A DNA stretch of 64,000 bases, taken from assembly GCF_003286595.3 (NCBI RefSeq), contig NZ_CP132985.1:558001-622000 (forward strand), read 5' to 3'. The DNA comes from Aerococcus mictus. Lineage in GTDB: Bacteria; Bacillota; Bacilli; Lactobacillales; Aerococcaceae. Positions 1 to 8,779 of the stretch are shown here, piece by piece (the stretch's first letter is position 1; each line of letters begins with the position of its first letter). The notes beneath the pieces were generated by a model. The model worked only from the letters and a program-made list of their open reading frames with translations. It was not told where the DNA came from and made no database searches. The translations under genes were made by a program, and so were the position numbers.

Positions 1-942
1 AACGGTGACAAAGCCAGGAAGGAACAGCTAGTCGATTATGGTTTTCGCCTGCCTTCTGCCTTAGACAACCGGCCTTTGAAATTAGCTGAATTTGAAGAAC
101 GCGTCAACCAAGCCATCTATGTTTCCGCTACCCCTGGGGACTATGAAATTGAGAAGGCTCATGGCGAAGTTGTGGAACAAATTATCCGGCCAACCGGTCT
201 CTTAGACCCCAAAGTGGAAGTTCGCCCGATTAAGGGTCAAATTGATGACTTGATTAGTGAAATTAATGAGCGGGTAGATAGAGGCGACCGGGTCTTTGTC
301 ACCACTCTGACCAAGAAAATGTCCGAAGACCTGACCGATTACTTAGAAGAGGTCGGCATTAAGGTGAAATACCTACACTCGGATATTAAAACCCTCGAGC
401 GGACCGAAATTATCCGTGACCTCCGTCTGGGCGTCTTCGATGTCCTGGTGGGGATAAACCTCCTGCGGGAAGGGATCGATGTGCCTGAAGTGTCTTTGGT
501 GATTATCTTAGACGCGGATAAGGAAGGCTTCCTCCGTAATGAGCGGTCGCTGATCCAAACCATTGGACGGGCTGCTCGTAATGAAAATGGCCACGTGATT
601 ATGTATGCGGATACTGTGACCGGATCCATGCAGGCAGCCATTGATGAAACCGCTAGACGGCGGGCGATTCAAGAGGCTTATAATGAGGAACATCACATTA
701 CTCCGAAAACCATCCAAAAAGAAATTCGTGATTCCATCCGCATTACTACCGCAGTGAACAATGCAGAAGAAAATGAATCGCTCATGGATACCATCCGGGG
801 CATGAACCGCAATGAAAAAGAAGAAGCTGTCCACAATGTGGAATTAGAAATGCGTCAAGCAGCTAAAGACCTGAACTTCGAAAAAGCGGCTGAATTGCGG
901 GATATCATCTTAGAACTTAAGGCAGAATATAAGATTAAGTGA
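1..942 (+). CDS. uvrB: UvrABC system protein B, C-terminal part (5' end outside window)
   Basis: The reading frame is open from base 1, so this is the 3' part of uvrB and the start lies outside the window. UvrB is the damage-verifying helicase-like subunit of nucleotide excision repair and works with UvrA and UvrC. The visible 313 codons carry the VSATPGDYE segment, the helicase C-terminal motifs [10 protein letters not shown] and QTIGRAARN, and a C-terminal UVR domain (about the last 40 residues, with [10 protein letters not shown]) that contacts UvrC. uvrB is often SOS-regulated in Firmicutes, but its promoter is not visible here. It ends at TGA 940-942 and is followed by a hairpin shared with the convergent PAP2 gene. 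Confidence 0.97.
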   Translation, partial: NGDKARKEQLVDYGFRLPSALDNRPLKLAEFEERVNQAIYVSATPGDYEIEKAHGEVVEQIIRPTGLLDPKVEVRPIKGQIDDLISEINERVDRGDRVFVTTLTKKMSEDLTDYLEEVGIKVKYLHSDIKTLERTEIIRDLRLGVFDVLVGINLLREGIDVPEVSLVIILDADKEGFLRNERSLIQTIGRAARNENGHVIMYADTVTGSMQAAIDETARRRAIQEAYNEEHHITPKTIQKEIRDSIRITTAVNNAEENESLMDTIRGMNRNEKEEAVHNVELEMRQAAKDLNFEKAAELRDIILELKAEYKIK

Positions 943-1000
943 TGTTGGTCGATTAAATAAACCATGTTTATTAATAGTAAAAAGTAAAGGACCACAAAAG

Positions 1001-1041
1001 AAAAGCTCTCCCTTGCTACAATCTGCAAGGGGGAGCTCTTT
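1001..1041. terminator. Bidirectional terminator between uvrB and PAP2 gene
   Basis: An inverted repeat of about 15 bp (AAAGCTCTCCCTTGC against GCAAGGGGGAGCTCTTT) with an 8-nt loop and one bulge sits between convergent genes. It has A-rich and T-rich flanks, so it can serve both strands. Confidence 0.7.
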
Positions 1042-1074
1042 GCGCTTCAGATTTAACTTTTGTTTTCTTTTTTA

Positions 1075-1965
1075 CTAGTCCTCATTGTTATCACTAGGGT
1101 CAGGCTCTGCTTCCAATTTCTCTAAGTCGTCAGCTAAGTCTTGGCCTTCAGCAGTGTCCAAGCTAGTGATGAAGCGGTCCTGTTGGTCTGGATCTTCACT
1201 CTTACTGTGGATAACATGGAGCTGGGGCGTGGTTTTTCCCTCTTTGTCTGAATCAGGGCTTTCTGGTTCATCTTCCCAGTCTTCGGCTTGTTCGCCTTCT
1301 TGGTCACTTGGATCATCTTTAATGGCCCTTGGAAATGCAGGCAAGAGGGTACTTGATAAGATTAACCAGGCTACTCCTAAGGACAAGCCGGCCACGATGT
1401 CGGAAAAATAATGAACGCCAAGGTAGACCCGACTGAGGGCAATGGCTAGGCAGAGGATCCCTGTAGCAATTCCTAAAATTTGGCGCTTCTTATAAGAACG
1501 GATAAAGTAAAAAGCAATTAAGCACAAGCCCCCATACATTAAAACGCTCCCCATAGAATGGGCGCTAGGGAAGGAATAACCACCTTGTTCGATAAGGGGT
1601 TGGATAAAGCTAGGTCGAGGGCGTTTAACAATATATTTAATACTTTGGTTACCGAGCAGGACGCCAAGGATGAGTTGGCTAGAAAACCAAATTCCTAGGA
1701 AGCGGTACTTGAAGTAATAGAGAATGGCACTAATAATGAGGGCGGCAATAATAATATAAACCGTGGTCCCCATTTCAGTGAAGTAAGTGACAAAGGTCTG
1801 CCACCACTGGGGCCCCCAAGCAAACAGTGCCCCACCAATCGCTTGATCAGCCCCTTGGATAAAGGCAGGATGGATGGCTGCCGTTAAACAAATTAAGGCG
1901 AAGGGGATCAAGGCAAGTAGCGAGCCAAGTAAATGGGGGAAGAATGTTCGATCTAAATGTTTCAT
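1075..1965 (-). CDS. PAP2-family membrane phosphatase with acidic C-terminal tail
   Basis: A 296-residue membrane protein. The PAP2 phosphatase signature is complete: KRPRPSF (KX6RP type), PSAHSMG and SRVYLGVHYFSD, with the His and Asp of the last motif. About six hydrophobic segments fill residues 10-210. Family members dephosphorylate undecaprenyl pyrophosphate or phosphatidylglycerophosphate; the sequence does not show which. The last 85 or so residues are an unusual hydrophilic tail rich in Asp, Glu, Ser and Pro, absent from standard members and probably cytoplasmic. The start ATG (1963-1965) follows a GGAGAAG ribosome binding site. The gene is convergent with uvrB and divergent from rpsO, apparently monocistronic. 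Confidence 0.88.
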   Translation of the reverse strand: MKHLDRTFFPHLLGSLLALIPFALICLTAAIHPAFIQGADQAIGGALFAWGPQWWQTFVTYFTEMGTTVYIIIAALIISAILYYFKYRFLGIWFSSQLILGVLLGNQSIKYIVKRPRPSFIQPLIEQGGYSFPSAHSMGSVLMYGGLCLIAFYFIRSYKKRQILGIATGILCLAIALSRVYLGVHYFSDIVAGLSLGVAWLILSSTLLPAFPRAIKDDPSDQEGEQAEDWEDEPESPDSDKEGKTTPQLHVIHSKSEDPDQQDRFITSLDTAEGQDLADDLEKLEAEPDPSDNNED

Positions 1966-2062
1966 AAGTCTTCTCCTTTATTATAATTATCTTTATTTTA
2001 AGTGAAAAACTGAAAAAAGGCCAAAAAATGCTGGCGAAACCGAGTAAAATTAAGGATATTTC

Positions 2063-2091
2063 TTGCAAGTTTAGCCGATTTCTCGTATAAT
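2063..2091 (+). promoter_or_regulatory. Sigma-A promoter for rpsO
   Basis: TTGCAA at 2063-2068 and TATAAT at 2086-2091 with a 17-bp spacer. Close to consensus; transcription would start near 2098, giving a leader of about 90 nt. Confidence 0.85.
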
Positions 2092-2097
2092 GACTGC

Positions 2098-2190
2098 TGT
2101 GCTTAAAGCACAACCATTTTCTTGGTCAGCCGAATCACCAACGGCTTACTCAGACTATGGAAGAATACAAGAGAAAGAAAGGTGAATATA
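2098..2190 (+). promoter_or_regulatory. rpsO mRNA leader with short stem-loop, possible S15 autoregulatory site
   Basis: The leader contains AGCCG (2128-2132) and CGGCT (2142-2146) flanking a 9-nt loop, then the AAAGGTG ribosome binding site. S15 represses its own mRNA in several bacteria through leader structures, so this is a plausible autoregulatory leader. That role is inferred from position, not from a matched motif. Confidence 0.35.
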
Positions 2191-2460
2191 ATGGCATTAA
2201 CTAAAGAAGAAAAAGACGCTATTATCGAAAAATACGCAACACATGAAGGGGACACTGGTTCTGCTGAAGTACAAATTGCTTTATTAACTGCAGATATCAA
2301 CAACCTTAACGAACACGCTAAAACTCATAAGAAAGACCACCACTCCTACCGTGGTTTAATGAAGAAAATCGGTCACCGTCGTAACTTATTAGCTTACTTA
2401 CGTAACAAAGACGTTACTCGTTACCGTAACTTAATTAAGAGTTTAGGTTTACGTCGTTAA
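2191..2460 (+). CDS. rpsO: 30S ribosomal protein S15
   Basis: An 89-residue S15 starting [12 protein letters not shown], which binds 16S rRNA early in assembly of the small-subunit platform. The conserved [11 protein letters not shown] and [10 protein letters not shown] segments are present and the length is standard. An in-frame ATG-less extension upstream is excluded because it would run back towards the promoter; the start at 2191 has an AAAGGTG ribosome binding site. The gene has its own promoter and is followed by an intergenic palindromic repeat and a strong terminator before pnp, the usual rpsO-pnp neighbourhood. Confidence 0.98.
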   Translation: MALTKEEKDAIIEKYATHEGDTGSAEVQIALLTADINNLNEHAKTHKKDHHSYRGLMKKIGHRRNLLAYLRNKDVTRYRNLIKSLGLRR

Positions 2461-2465
2461 TTAAG

Positions 2466-2537
2466 AAAGTGTGATAAGCGCACCAAAGAGCGAGAGCGTT
2501 GGAAAAAAGGCGCTTGCTCTGCGCTTGGAACACCTTT
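2466..2537 (+). repeat. Palindromic intergenic repeat, copy A
   Basis: Reads GTGTGATAAGCGCACCAAAG, then AGCGAGAGCGTTGG, an A-run, and finally GGCGCTTGCTCTGCGCTTGG. The two ends are complementary, with AAGCGC and AGAGC facing GCTCT and GCGCTT. The same element recurs in inverted orientation at 4871-4950 and, complete or degraded, near 33.4, 35.5-35.9 and 42.85 kb. It lies between the rpsO stop codon and its terminator. Confidence 0.8.
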
Positions 2538-2568
2538 AAGCGAGATTCTTTGGAGTCTCGCTTTTTTT
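2538..2568 (+). terminator. Rho-independent terminator after rpsO
   Basis: Stem AAGCGAGATTC / GAGTCTCGCTT with a short loop, followed by seven T. Strong intrinsic terminator. Confidence 0.9.
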
Positions 2569-2589
2569 AAAGTAAAATCTAGCTAAAAG

Positions 2590-2668
2590 CCCCCATATTG
2601 ACCTCTTACTAATCAAAGTTATGTGCTTTAGGAAAAACATATAACCTTGCTTAGTAGGTGGTTGGGGG
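2590..2668 (+). promoter_or_regulatory. Long imperfect hairpin in the pnp leader
   Basis: CCCCC at 2590-2594 pairs with GGGGG at 2664-2668. CTTACTAATCAAAGTTATGTG (about 2604-2625) pairs, with a few G-U pairs and mismatches, with the stretch from CATATAACC to TTAGTAGG (2638-2657). The ribosome binding site of pnp (AAAAGGAG) starts just after the stem. In E. coli a leader hairpin cut by RNase III mediates PNPase autoregulation; a similar role here is inferred. Confidence 0.55.
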
Positions 2669-2683
2669 AGAAAAGGAGTAAAT

Positions 2684-4804
2684 ATGTCTGAAAAACAAGT
2701 ATTTAAAATGAATTGGGCGGGCCGTCCGCTCCAAATCGAAGTTGGCCAACTGGCTAAACAGGCTAATGCTGCGGCCCTGGTACGCTACGGGGATACTGTC
2801 GTCTTAACTGCTGTTGTTGGGGCTAAGGAAGCCAAAGAAGGCCAAGATTTCTTCCCTCTTACAGTGAATTATGAAGAAAAACAATATGCTGCTGGTAAAA
2901 TTCCAGGCGGCTTCATTAAAAGAGAGGGCCGGCCAACTGAACATGCCACTTTAACTGCCCGTTTGATTGACCGTCCAATCCGGCCAATGTTCCCAGAAGG
3001 TTTCAAAAATGAAGTCCAAGTGATTAACACCGTCATGTCCGTAGATAACGACTGTAGCCCAGAGATGGCTGCCATGTTAGGTTCTTCCGTGGCCTTAACC
3101 ATTTCGGATATTCCTTTTGATGGTCCGATTGCGGGAGTCAATGTTGGTCGCGTCGATGGTAACTTAGTGATTAACCCAACCCTAGACCAACAAGCCCAAT
3201 CTGACTTGGAATTGACTGTTGCTGGGACTCAAACTGCTATTAATATGGTGGAATCCTCTGCCCAAGAATTAAGTGAAGAAGAAATGTTAGAAGCTTTGAT
3301 GTTTGGTCATGCGAACATTAAGGAACTTTGCTACTTCCAAGAAGAGATCCGCCAAGCAGTTGGCCAAGAAAAAATGCCTTTTGAAGCGGAAGCTTTTGCT
3401 CCAGAAACTGAAGCGGAAGTCTATACCCGCTACCATCAAAAAATGGTAGACGCTATCCAAATCTTTGACAAGTTGGAACGTGAAGAGGGCGTTCAAGCGG
3501 TTAAGGACGAAATGATTGAGTTTTACGATAGCCAATTCTTAGATGACGAAGACTTTGTCGCTAAACATAATCAAATTGTGGCCCTAGCTGATAAGTTAGA
3601 ATATGACGAAGTTCGCCGCCTGATTACCGAAGACAAGGTCCGTCCTGATGGGCGTAAAATTGACGAAATCCGTCCTCTCTCTTCAGAAGTAGGGCTCTTG
3701 CCACGGGTTCATGGGTCCGGTTTATTTACCCGGGGACAAACCCAAGTCCTCTCCGCATGTACCCTAGCTCCTCTATCTGAATACCAACCCTTGGATGGAA
3801 TTAGTCCTGAAACCGAACGGCACTTCATCCACCACTATAACTTCCCTCAATATTCAGTGGGTTCCACTGGACGTTACGGTTCACCAGGCCGTCGGGAAAT
3901 TGGTCACGGGGAATTAGGTCATCGGGCCTTACAAAGAGTCATTCCTTCCCAAGAGGAGTTCCCTTATACCATTCGTTTAGTAGCTGAAGTCTTAGAATCT
4001 AATGGGTCTTCTTCCCAAGCTTCTATTTGTGCAGGGACCCTGGCCTTGATGGATGCTGGTGTGCCGATCAAAGCACCTGTAGCGGGGATCGCCATGGGCT
4101 TGATTATGGACCAAGAAGATAACAATAAATATACTATTCTAACCGATATCCAAGGTCTTGAAGACCACTTAGGTGATATGGACTTTAAGGTGGCCGGAAC
4201 TAGACAAGGGATTACCGCCTTGCAAATGGATATTAAGATCAAAGGGATTACTGAAGATATCCTCCGTGAATCCCTAGCCCAAGCTAAAGTTGCCCGCATG
4301 CAACTGCTTGACCACCTCCAAGGTACCTTGGATGCGCCACGTGACCATCTCAGCCCTTATGCACCGAAGATTAAGATGATTCAAATTAAACCTGAAAAGA
4401 TCGGTGAAGTCATCGGTAAGGGTGGTGAAACCATCGATAAGATTATCGAAGCTACCGGAGTCAAGATTGATATCGATGATGATGGCCAAGTAAGTATTTC
4501 TTCGAGTGATGAGGCCATGATTGATAAGGCCATTGAAATCATTGAAGAACTCACCTTGGAAATTGAAGTCGGCCAAGTCTTTACTGGGACCGTTACTCGA
4601 ATTGAGAAATTTGGCGCCTTTGTCCAATTAACCCCTAAACAAAACGGGATGGTTCACATTTCTGAACTCCAACATAAACGCACCAATAAGGTTGAAGATG
4701 TGGTCCAAATTGGTGACCAAGTCAAAGTTAAAGTCATTGAAGTCGATAACCGCGGTCGGATCAACCTCTCCATGAAGGCTTTGACCGACAAAGACGCTGA
4801 ATAA
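2684..4804 (+). CDS. pnp: Polyribonucleotide nucleotidyltransferase (PNPase)
   Basis: A 706-residue PNPase, the phosphorolytic 3'-5' exoribonuclease of the mRNA degradosome, full length for the family. Domain order is: first RNase PH-like domain (about 10-145), helical linker, second RNase PH-like domain (about 310-540, with [24 protein letters not shown] core residues), KH domain (about 550-615, [12 protein letters not shown]) and S1 domain (about 620-695, [13 protein letters not shown]). Start ATG 2684 follows AAAAGGAGT. It could be read from a promoter of its own or by read-through from rpsO. RNase J2 and RNase III are encoded nearby in the same window. Confidence 0.98.
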   Translation: MSEKQVFKMNWAGRPLQIEVGQLAKQANAAALVRYGDTVVLTAVVGAKEAKEGQDFFPLTVNYEEKQYAAGKIPGGFIKREGRPTEHATLTARLIDRPIRPMFPEGFKNEVQVINTVMSVDNDCSPEMAAMLGSSVALTISDIPFDGPIAGVNVGRVDGNLVINPTLDQQAQSDLELTVAGTQTAINMVESSAQELSEEEMLEALMFGHANIKELCYFQEEIRQAVGQEKMPFEAEAFAPETEAEVYTRYHQKMVDAIQIFDKLEREEGVQAVKDEMIEFYDSQFLDDEDFVAKHNQIVALADKLEYDEVRRLITEDKVRPDGRKIDEIRPLSSEVGLLPRVHGSGLFTRGQTQVLSACTLAPLSEYQPLDGISPETERHFIHHYNFPQYSVGSTGRYGSPGRREIGHGELGHRALQRVIPSQEEFPYTIRLVAEVLESNGSSSQASICAGTLALMDAGVPIKAPVAGIAMGLIMDQEDNNKYTILTDIQGLEDHLGDMDFKVAGTRQGITALQMDIKIKGITEDILRESLAQAKVARMQLLDHLQGTLDAPRDHLSPYAPKIKMIQIKPEKIGEVIGKGGETIDKIIEATGVKIDIDDDGQVSISSSDEAMIDKAIEIIEELTLEIEVGQVFTGTVTRIEKFGAFVQLTPKQNGMVHISELQHKRTNKVEDVVQIGDQVKVKVIEVDNRGRINLSMKALTDKDAE

Positions 4805-4823
4805 GTTTAACTTTTTATAAAGG

Positions 4824-4853
4824 AAGGCTGGGACAAAAGTTCTAGCCTTTTTT
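4824..4853 (+). terminator. Rho-independent terminator after pnp
   Basis: AAGGCTGGGAC, AAAA loop, GTTCTAGCCTT (two G-U pairs), followed by a T-run. Confidence 0.85.
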
Positions 4854-4870
4854 AGTAGCAAGGATCTCAT

Positions 4871-4950
4871 CAAAACCTGAACCAAGCGCAGAGCAAGCGT
4901 CCTTTTTCTTCCAGCGGTCTTGCTCTTTGACGCGCTTGTCGCACTCTTTC
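4871..4950 (-). repeat. Palindromic intergenic repeat, copy B (inverted)
   Basis: On the minus strand this reads GAGTGCGACAAGCGCGTC, then AAAGAGCAAGACCGCTGG, an A-rich centre and GGACGCTTGCTCTGCGCTTG. It is the same unit as the repeat after rpsO but in the opposite orientation. It lies between the pnp terminator and the asd promoter and holds no reading frame. Confidence 0.8.
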
Positions 4951-4981
4951 TTGCTTAGTAAGACTTTACAATGAAGTTAAT

Positions 4982-5010
4982 TTGTGAAAGCCTTGATAAT
5001 TTGGTAAAAT
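4982..5010 (+). promoter_or_regulatory. Probable promoter for asd
   Basis: TTGTGA at 4982-4987 and TAAAAT at 5005-5010, spacer 17 bp, about 45 bp upstream of the asd start. Confidence 0.55.
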
Positions 5011-5054
5011 GAGTTATAAGCTTGATCGAACATGAAAATAGAGGAAGTGTAAAC

Positions 5055-6098
5055 ATGACAAAGAAATATAATATCGCTATTGTGGGTGCGACCGGAGCTG
5101 TGGGCGAACAACTCCGCTATTTATTAGCGCAATCCAAGATTCCTTATGACAAGGTGCGTTTACTGGCTTCTAGCCGTTCTGCTGGGAAAGAATTAAGCGT
5201 GGGCGATGAAAAATATACTGTAGAAGAATTAACTGCTGATTCTTTTGAAGGTATCGATATTGCCTTTTTCTCAGCAGGTGGCGATCGGTCTAAGGAATTT
5301 GCGCCTAAGGCCGTTGAAGCTGGAGCCGTTGTGGTGGATAACACGAGTGCCTATCGGATGGATGAAGACACTCCTTTGATTGTCCCAGAGGTTAACCAAG
5401 AAGCCATGGATAACCACCACGGTCTTATCGCCAATCCAAACTGTTCAACCATTCAAATGGTGATGGCCTTAAGACCAATCGAAAAGGCTTTCGGCTTAAA
5501 GCGGGTCATTGTGTCGACCTATCAAGCGGTTTCTGGTGCAGGGACTCGGGCTGTTTTGGAAATGGAAAATCAATTTCGCGATATCTTATCTGGCGATGAG
5601 ATTGATGAACCTAAGATTTTACCGGTAGCTGGTGATGAAAAACATTATCAAATGGCCTTCAATGTCCTAGCGCAAATTGATAAGTTCCAAGACAACCACT
5701 ACACCTTTGAAGAAATGAAGATGACCAATGAAACCAAGAAAATCTTAGGTCGTCCTGATTTACCGGTTTCAGCAACCTGTGTCCGAGTACCAGTCGTTAA
5801 GGGGCACGCCGAATCCGTTTATATTGAAATTGACCGTGATGATGTGACCATTGAGGACTTGATGGCTGTTTTAGACCAAGCAGATAATGTGATTGTGGAA
5901 GATGACGTGAAGCAACAAGTCTATCCTCAACCCGTGAATGCAGTCAACCGTCCTGAAACCTTTGTGGGAAGGATTCGTCAAGACCTGGATGTGAAGAATG
6001 GCTTCCATCTATGGATCGTTTCCGATAATTTATGGAAGGGTGCGGCTTATAATTCCATCGAGATTGCCGAAACCTTAATTGCTCGGAATTTGATCTAA
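5055..6098 (+). CDS. asd: Aspartate-semialdehyde dehydrogenase
   Basis: A 347-residue enzyme that reduces aspartyl phosphate to aspartate semialdehyde with NADPH, the branch point to lysine/diaminopimelate, threonine and methionine. Visible features are the Rossmann [10 protein letters not shown] motif near the N-terminus, the catalytic Cys in NPNCSTIQ, and [11 protein letters not shown] downstream. The start at 5055 has a GAGGAAG ribosome binding site; an in-frame upstream ATG at 5022 lies too close to the promoter and lacks one. No dap or thr genes flank it, so it appears monocistronic, with a hairpin after it. Confidence 0.96.
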   Translation: MTKKYNIAIVGATGAVGEQLRYLLAQSKIPYDKVRLLASSRSAGKELSVGDEKYTVEELTADSFEGIDIAFFSAGGDRSKEFAPKAVEAGAVVVDNTSAYRMDEDTPLIVPEVNQEAMDNHHGLIANPNCSTIQMVMALRPIEKAFGLKRVIVSTYQAVSGAGTRAVLEMENQFRDILSGDEIDEPKILPVAGDEKHYQMAFNVLAQIDKFQDNHYTFEEMKMTNETKKILGRPDLPVSATCVRVPVVKGHAESVYIEIDRDDVTIEDLMAVLDQADNVIVEDDVKQQVYPQPVNAVNRPETFVGRIRQDLDVKNGFHLWIVSDNLWKGAAYNSIEIAETLIARNLI

Positions 6099-6111
6099 AA
6101 GCTATAAAAGA

Positions 6112-6155
6112 TGAAGTGAGCATCTTTACCAATAGGTTATAAAGATGCTTCTTTC
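6112..6155 (+). terminator. Likely terminator after asd
   Basis: AGCATCTTT / AAAGATGCT stem with a 13-nt loop, followed by a T/C-rich tract. Weaker T-run than the other terminators. Confidence 0.5.
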
Positions 6156-6194
6156 CTTTATAAAGAATTTTTGTAAGAAGAAAGAGGAGTTGTA

Positions 6195-8015
6195 ATGAGT
6201 GGAATAAGTATTATTCCATTGGGTGGTGTTCGTGAAGATGGTAAGAACATGTACCTGGTCGAAGTCAATGATAAGATTTTTATCTTAGACTGTGGCCTAA
6301 TCTTCCCACCTGATGAAATGTTAGGGGTCGATATCATGATCCCTGATTTTACCTATGTCATCGAACACAAGGATAAGGTAGCTGGGGTCTTTTTGAGCCA
6401 CGGCCATGCCGATGCGATTGGAGCCCTGCCTTATCTCTTAAAAGAGGTTAATGTTCCCGTCTTTGGGACGGAATTGACCATTGAATTAGCTAAGATCAAT
6501 TGTAAGAAGCGTGGGGTGAAGAACTTCAAAGACTTCTACGTGATCGATGATTCTAACGAAATTGATTTTGATGATGCTGTGGTTAAGTTCTTCAGCACGA
6601 CCCACACGGTCCCAGAATCATTGGGGATTGCAGTCCAAACTGAAGAAGGCAGCATTGTTTATACCGGGGACTTCAAATTTGATTTGACGGTTGGTGATGG
6701 TTATAAGACCAGCTTTAACCGCATTGGCGAAATTGCCTCATCTGGGGTAATTGCCCTCTTGAGTGATTCCCAACATGCGGATTCCTATTTTGAAAATACC
6801 TCGGAAGAAAAACTGGAACAGGCTATTTTAAAGGAAGTGGACAAGGCTAGCGGACGGGTCGTCTTAGCCACGGTGGATAGTAATATATTACGGATCCAAC
6901 AAGTCTTAAATGTGGCGCGGGCCACTAACCGCCATGTCTTCTTATCAGGCGATCAAATTGAAGAAATTATCGATGTGGCCATCCGCTTGAACAAGCTCAC
7001 CATCCCTTCCAAGAATCTGATCCAGCCCAATGACAATTTAAAGAACTTTGCTGATGATGAAATTATTATCTTGGAGACTGGTGAATACGGGGAAATCCTA
7101 ACCAATTTACAAGCCATGTCCAAGGGGTCCCACAAGAATATTAAAATTCAAAAGGGCGATTTGGTCTTGATTACTTCGAGTCCATCCGTGGGCTTAGAAA
7201 CCGTGATGGCTGATACTGAAGATGAGATCTACCGGGCTGGTGGCCATGCTCTCCAAGTCTTATCGGCTTATAAATCTAGTGGTCACGCTTCACCAAAGGA
7301 TTTGGAAGTCTTGATTGGTCTTTTCAATCCAGATTATGTGGTGCCTGTGTCGGGAGAATACCGTCTCTTACACGCTCATGGTAAAATTGCTCAAAGTCTG
7401 GGCTATGATGATGACCATATCTTCCTGCTTGAAAAAGGTGACGTCCTTAAATACGAGAAGGGCAAACTTCGCCTAGCCAGCTCAGTTCCGTCTGAGAATG
7501 TCTTGGTTGATGGGAGTGGGGTTGGCGATATTGGTAATATTGTCTTACGTGACCGCCGCATTCTCTCAGAAGATGGGATTTTTGTGATTGTCTTGACCAT
7601 TTCGAGAAGCCAAGGTAAGATTCTTTCCCAACCTGAAATCATTTCTCGGGGCTTTGTCTTTATGAAGGAGAGTACTGATCTTCTTAACGCCAGCAAGGAA
7701 CTGGTGCGCGAAGAGGTTGAAAAGGCCCTAGCAGATCCTAAAAACTTTGATTGGGCCGACTTAAAGGGTAAAATTCGGGAAGTGGTGGCTAAATATCTCT
7801 ATAAGGAAACTAACCGCCGTCCCATGGTTTTACCGGTGATTATGGAATCTTCTCACCGTCGCGGTAAGCGTAACTTCAAGAAAGAAAATCAAAAGAATAA
7901 TTCCAATCAAAAGAACCATTCCAACCAAAAAAATAATGCCAAGAAAAATAATAAACCGAATTCAAAAAACAAGCACAATAAAAATCACAAGCAGAAACAA
8001 GACGCAAAATCTTAG
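6195..8015 (+). CDS. rnjB: Ribonuclease J, RNase J2-type with altered metal motif
   Basis: A 606-residue beta-lactamase/beta-CASP RNA nuclease involved in mRNA turnover and 5'-3' decay. The first metal motif reads SHGHADAIG (H69, H71, D73, then A74 where active enzymes have His), a substitution I associate with the RNase J2 paralogue of cocci, which acts mainly as partner of RNase J1. Other family signatures are GDFKFD, SGHAS and VPVSGEYR. The last 45 or so residues are a low-complexity Asn/Lys tail that probably binds RNA. Start ATG follows AGAGGAG. The next gene begins 19 bp after the stop, so the two are probably cotranscribed. The J2 rather than J1 assignment rests on the missing His. Confidence 0.85.
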   Translation: MSGISIIPLGGVREDGKNMYLVEVNDKIFILDCGLIFPPDEMLGVDIMIPDFTYVIEHKDKVAGVFLSHGHADAIGALPYLLKEVNVPVFGTELTIELAKINCKKRGVKNFKDFYVIDDSNEIDFDDAVVKFFSTTHTVPESLGIAVQTEEGSIVYTGDFKFDLTVGDGYKTSFNRIGEIASSGVIALLSDSQHADSYFENTSEEKLEQAILKEVDKASGRVVLATVDSNILRIQQVLNVARATNRHVFLSGDQIEEIIDVAIRLNKLTIPSKNLIQPNDNLKNFADDEIIILETGEYGEILTNLQAMSKGSHKNIKIQKGDLVLITSSPSVGLETVMADTEDEIYRAGGHALQVLSAYKSSGHASPKDLEVLIGLFNPDYVVPVSGEYRLLHAHGKIAQSLGYDDDHIFLLEKGDVLKYEKGKLRLASSVPSENVLVDGSGVGDIGNIVLRDRRILSEDGIFVIVLTISRSQGKILSQPEIISRGFVFMKESTDLLNASKELVREEVEKALADPKNFDWADLKGKIREVVAKYLYKETNRRPMVLPVIMESSHRRGKRNFKKENQKNNSNQKNHSNQKNNAKKNNKPNSKNKHNKNHKQKQDAKS

Positions 8016-8034
8016 CATTAGAAAGGACTAAGTT

Positions 8035-8640
8035 ATGAAATCTTCCCAACGTTTAGTGATTATCGTTGAAGGCTTACTTTACCTAGCCTTAGCTTTTCTT
8101 ATTCAGTTAATTTTCCCAGCGGTTATTTCTGAGTGGGGAATTGCTTTAAGGATTGGCTATACCTTGCTGATTTACTATGCTTTCAGGCGCGGAAATTTTG
8201 CCGGAAGTTTCGTTGGTCTTTTGTTAGGAGCAGTTTCCTGCATTGGACTGGATAACCCGGCTGATCATATCGGCCAAATTATTGGTATGATTATCGCTAG
8301 TGGTTGTTTAGGCATTGCGGGTCTCTTTGCCCGTAATTTACAACGGACCTTGCATAACCGGCGGATGGGGTCGGCCTATCTTAACTTGGTAACCGGTACT
8401 ATCCTGGCATGGCTAGCCTATTTCTTAGTGCGCTTCCTGACTTATGAATATTTAGTCAGTGACCTTAGCCTAACGACCCAGGTTAACTTCCAACAAAATG
8501 CCTTGTCAGCCTTGGTGAATATTGTCCTTAGCTTGATTATCTTGATTGTGATTATGAATGTTTCGGCTAAGAACTTTATCCCTAAAAATACGCCTTATAT
8601 ATCAAGGCGTGAGCGTTCTCGCTTACTGAATGATGATTAA
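8035..8640 (+). CDS. Integral membrane protein, ThiT-like ECF transporter S component
   Basis: A 201-residue hydrophobic protein with about six membrane segments. The N-terminus (RLVIIVEGLLYLALAFLI) and the YYAFRRGNFAGSFVGLLLG segment resemble the thiamine-specific S component ThiT, which works with a shared ECF ATPase module. No thiamine (TPP) riboswitch is visible upstream; the gene starts 19 bp after the RNase J gene and is probably read with it. The ECF ATPase and T subunits are not in the window. Substrate assignment is tentative, and another S component or an unrelated small membrane protein remains possible. Confidence 0.55.
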   Translation: MKSSQRLVIIVEGLLYLALAFLIQLIFPAVISEWGIALRIGYTLLIYYAFRRGNFAGSFVGLLLGAVSCIGLDNPADHIGQIIGMIIASGCLGIAGLFARNLQRTLHNRRMGSAYLNLVTGTILAWLAYFLVRFLTYEYLVSDLSLTTQVNFQQNALSALVNIVLSLIILIVIMNVSAKNFIPKNTPYISRRERSRLLNDD

Positions 8641-8690
8641 AGCAAAGACAGCCCAAGGAAGCTGGAGCACTGGCTCCAGCTCTTTTGCTT
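8641..8690 (+). terminator. Rho-independent terminator
   Basis: AGCTGGAGC / GCTCCAGCT stem with ACTG loop inside an outer AGCAAA / TTTTGCT pairing. Confidence 0.85.
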
Positions 8691-8739
8691 ATTAGGGGAA
8701 GTATGCCTTTTAGTTTTTATTTTTATTTATTGTGAAATT

Positions 8740-8748
8740 TGCTATAAT
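8740..8748 (+). promoter_or_regulatory. Extended -10 promoter for cls
   Basis: TGCTATAAT with no good -35. It overlaps the first possible in-frame GTG (8732), which therefore cannot be the translation start. Confidence 0.6.
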
Positions 8749-8779
8749 CTTATTTAGTTTGAGAGAGAGGTTAGGATTT

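Noticed and set aside
1085..1411. Open frame antisense to the PAP2 gene tail
   Set aside because: It is a Ser-rich shadow of the acidic PAP2 tail, lacks a ribosome binding site and has no family features.
8016..8034. TPP riboswitch expected before a ThiT-like gene
   Set aside because: Only 19 bp separate it from the RNase J gene; no riboswitch can fit, which lowers confidence in the thiamine assignment.
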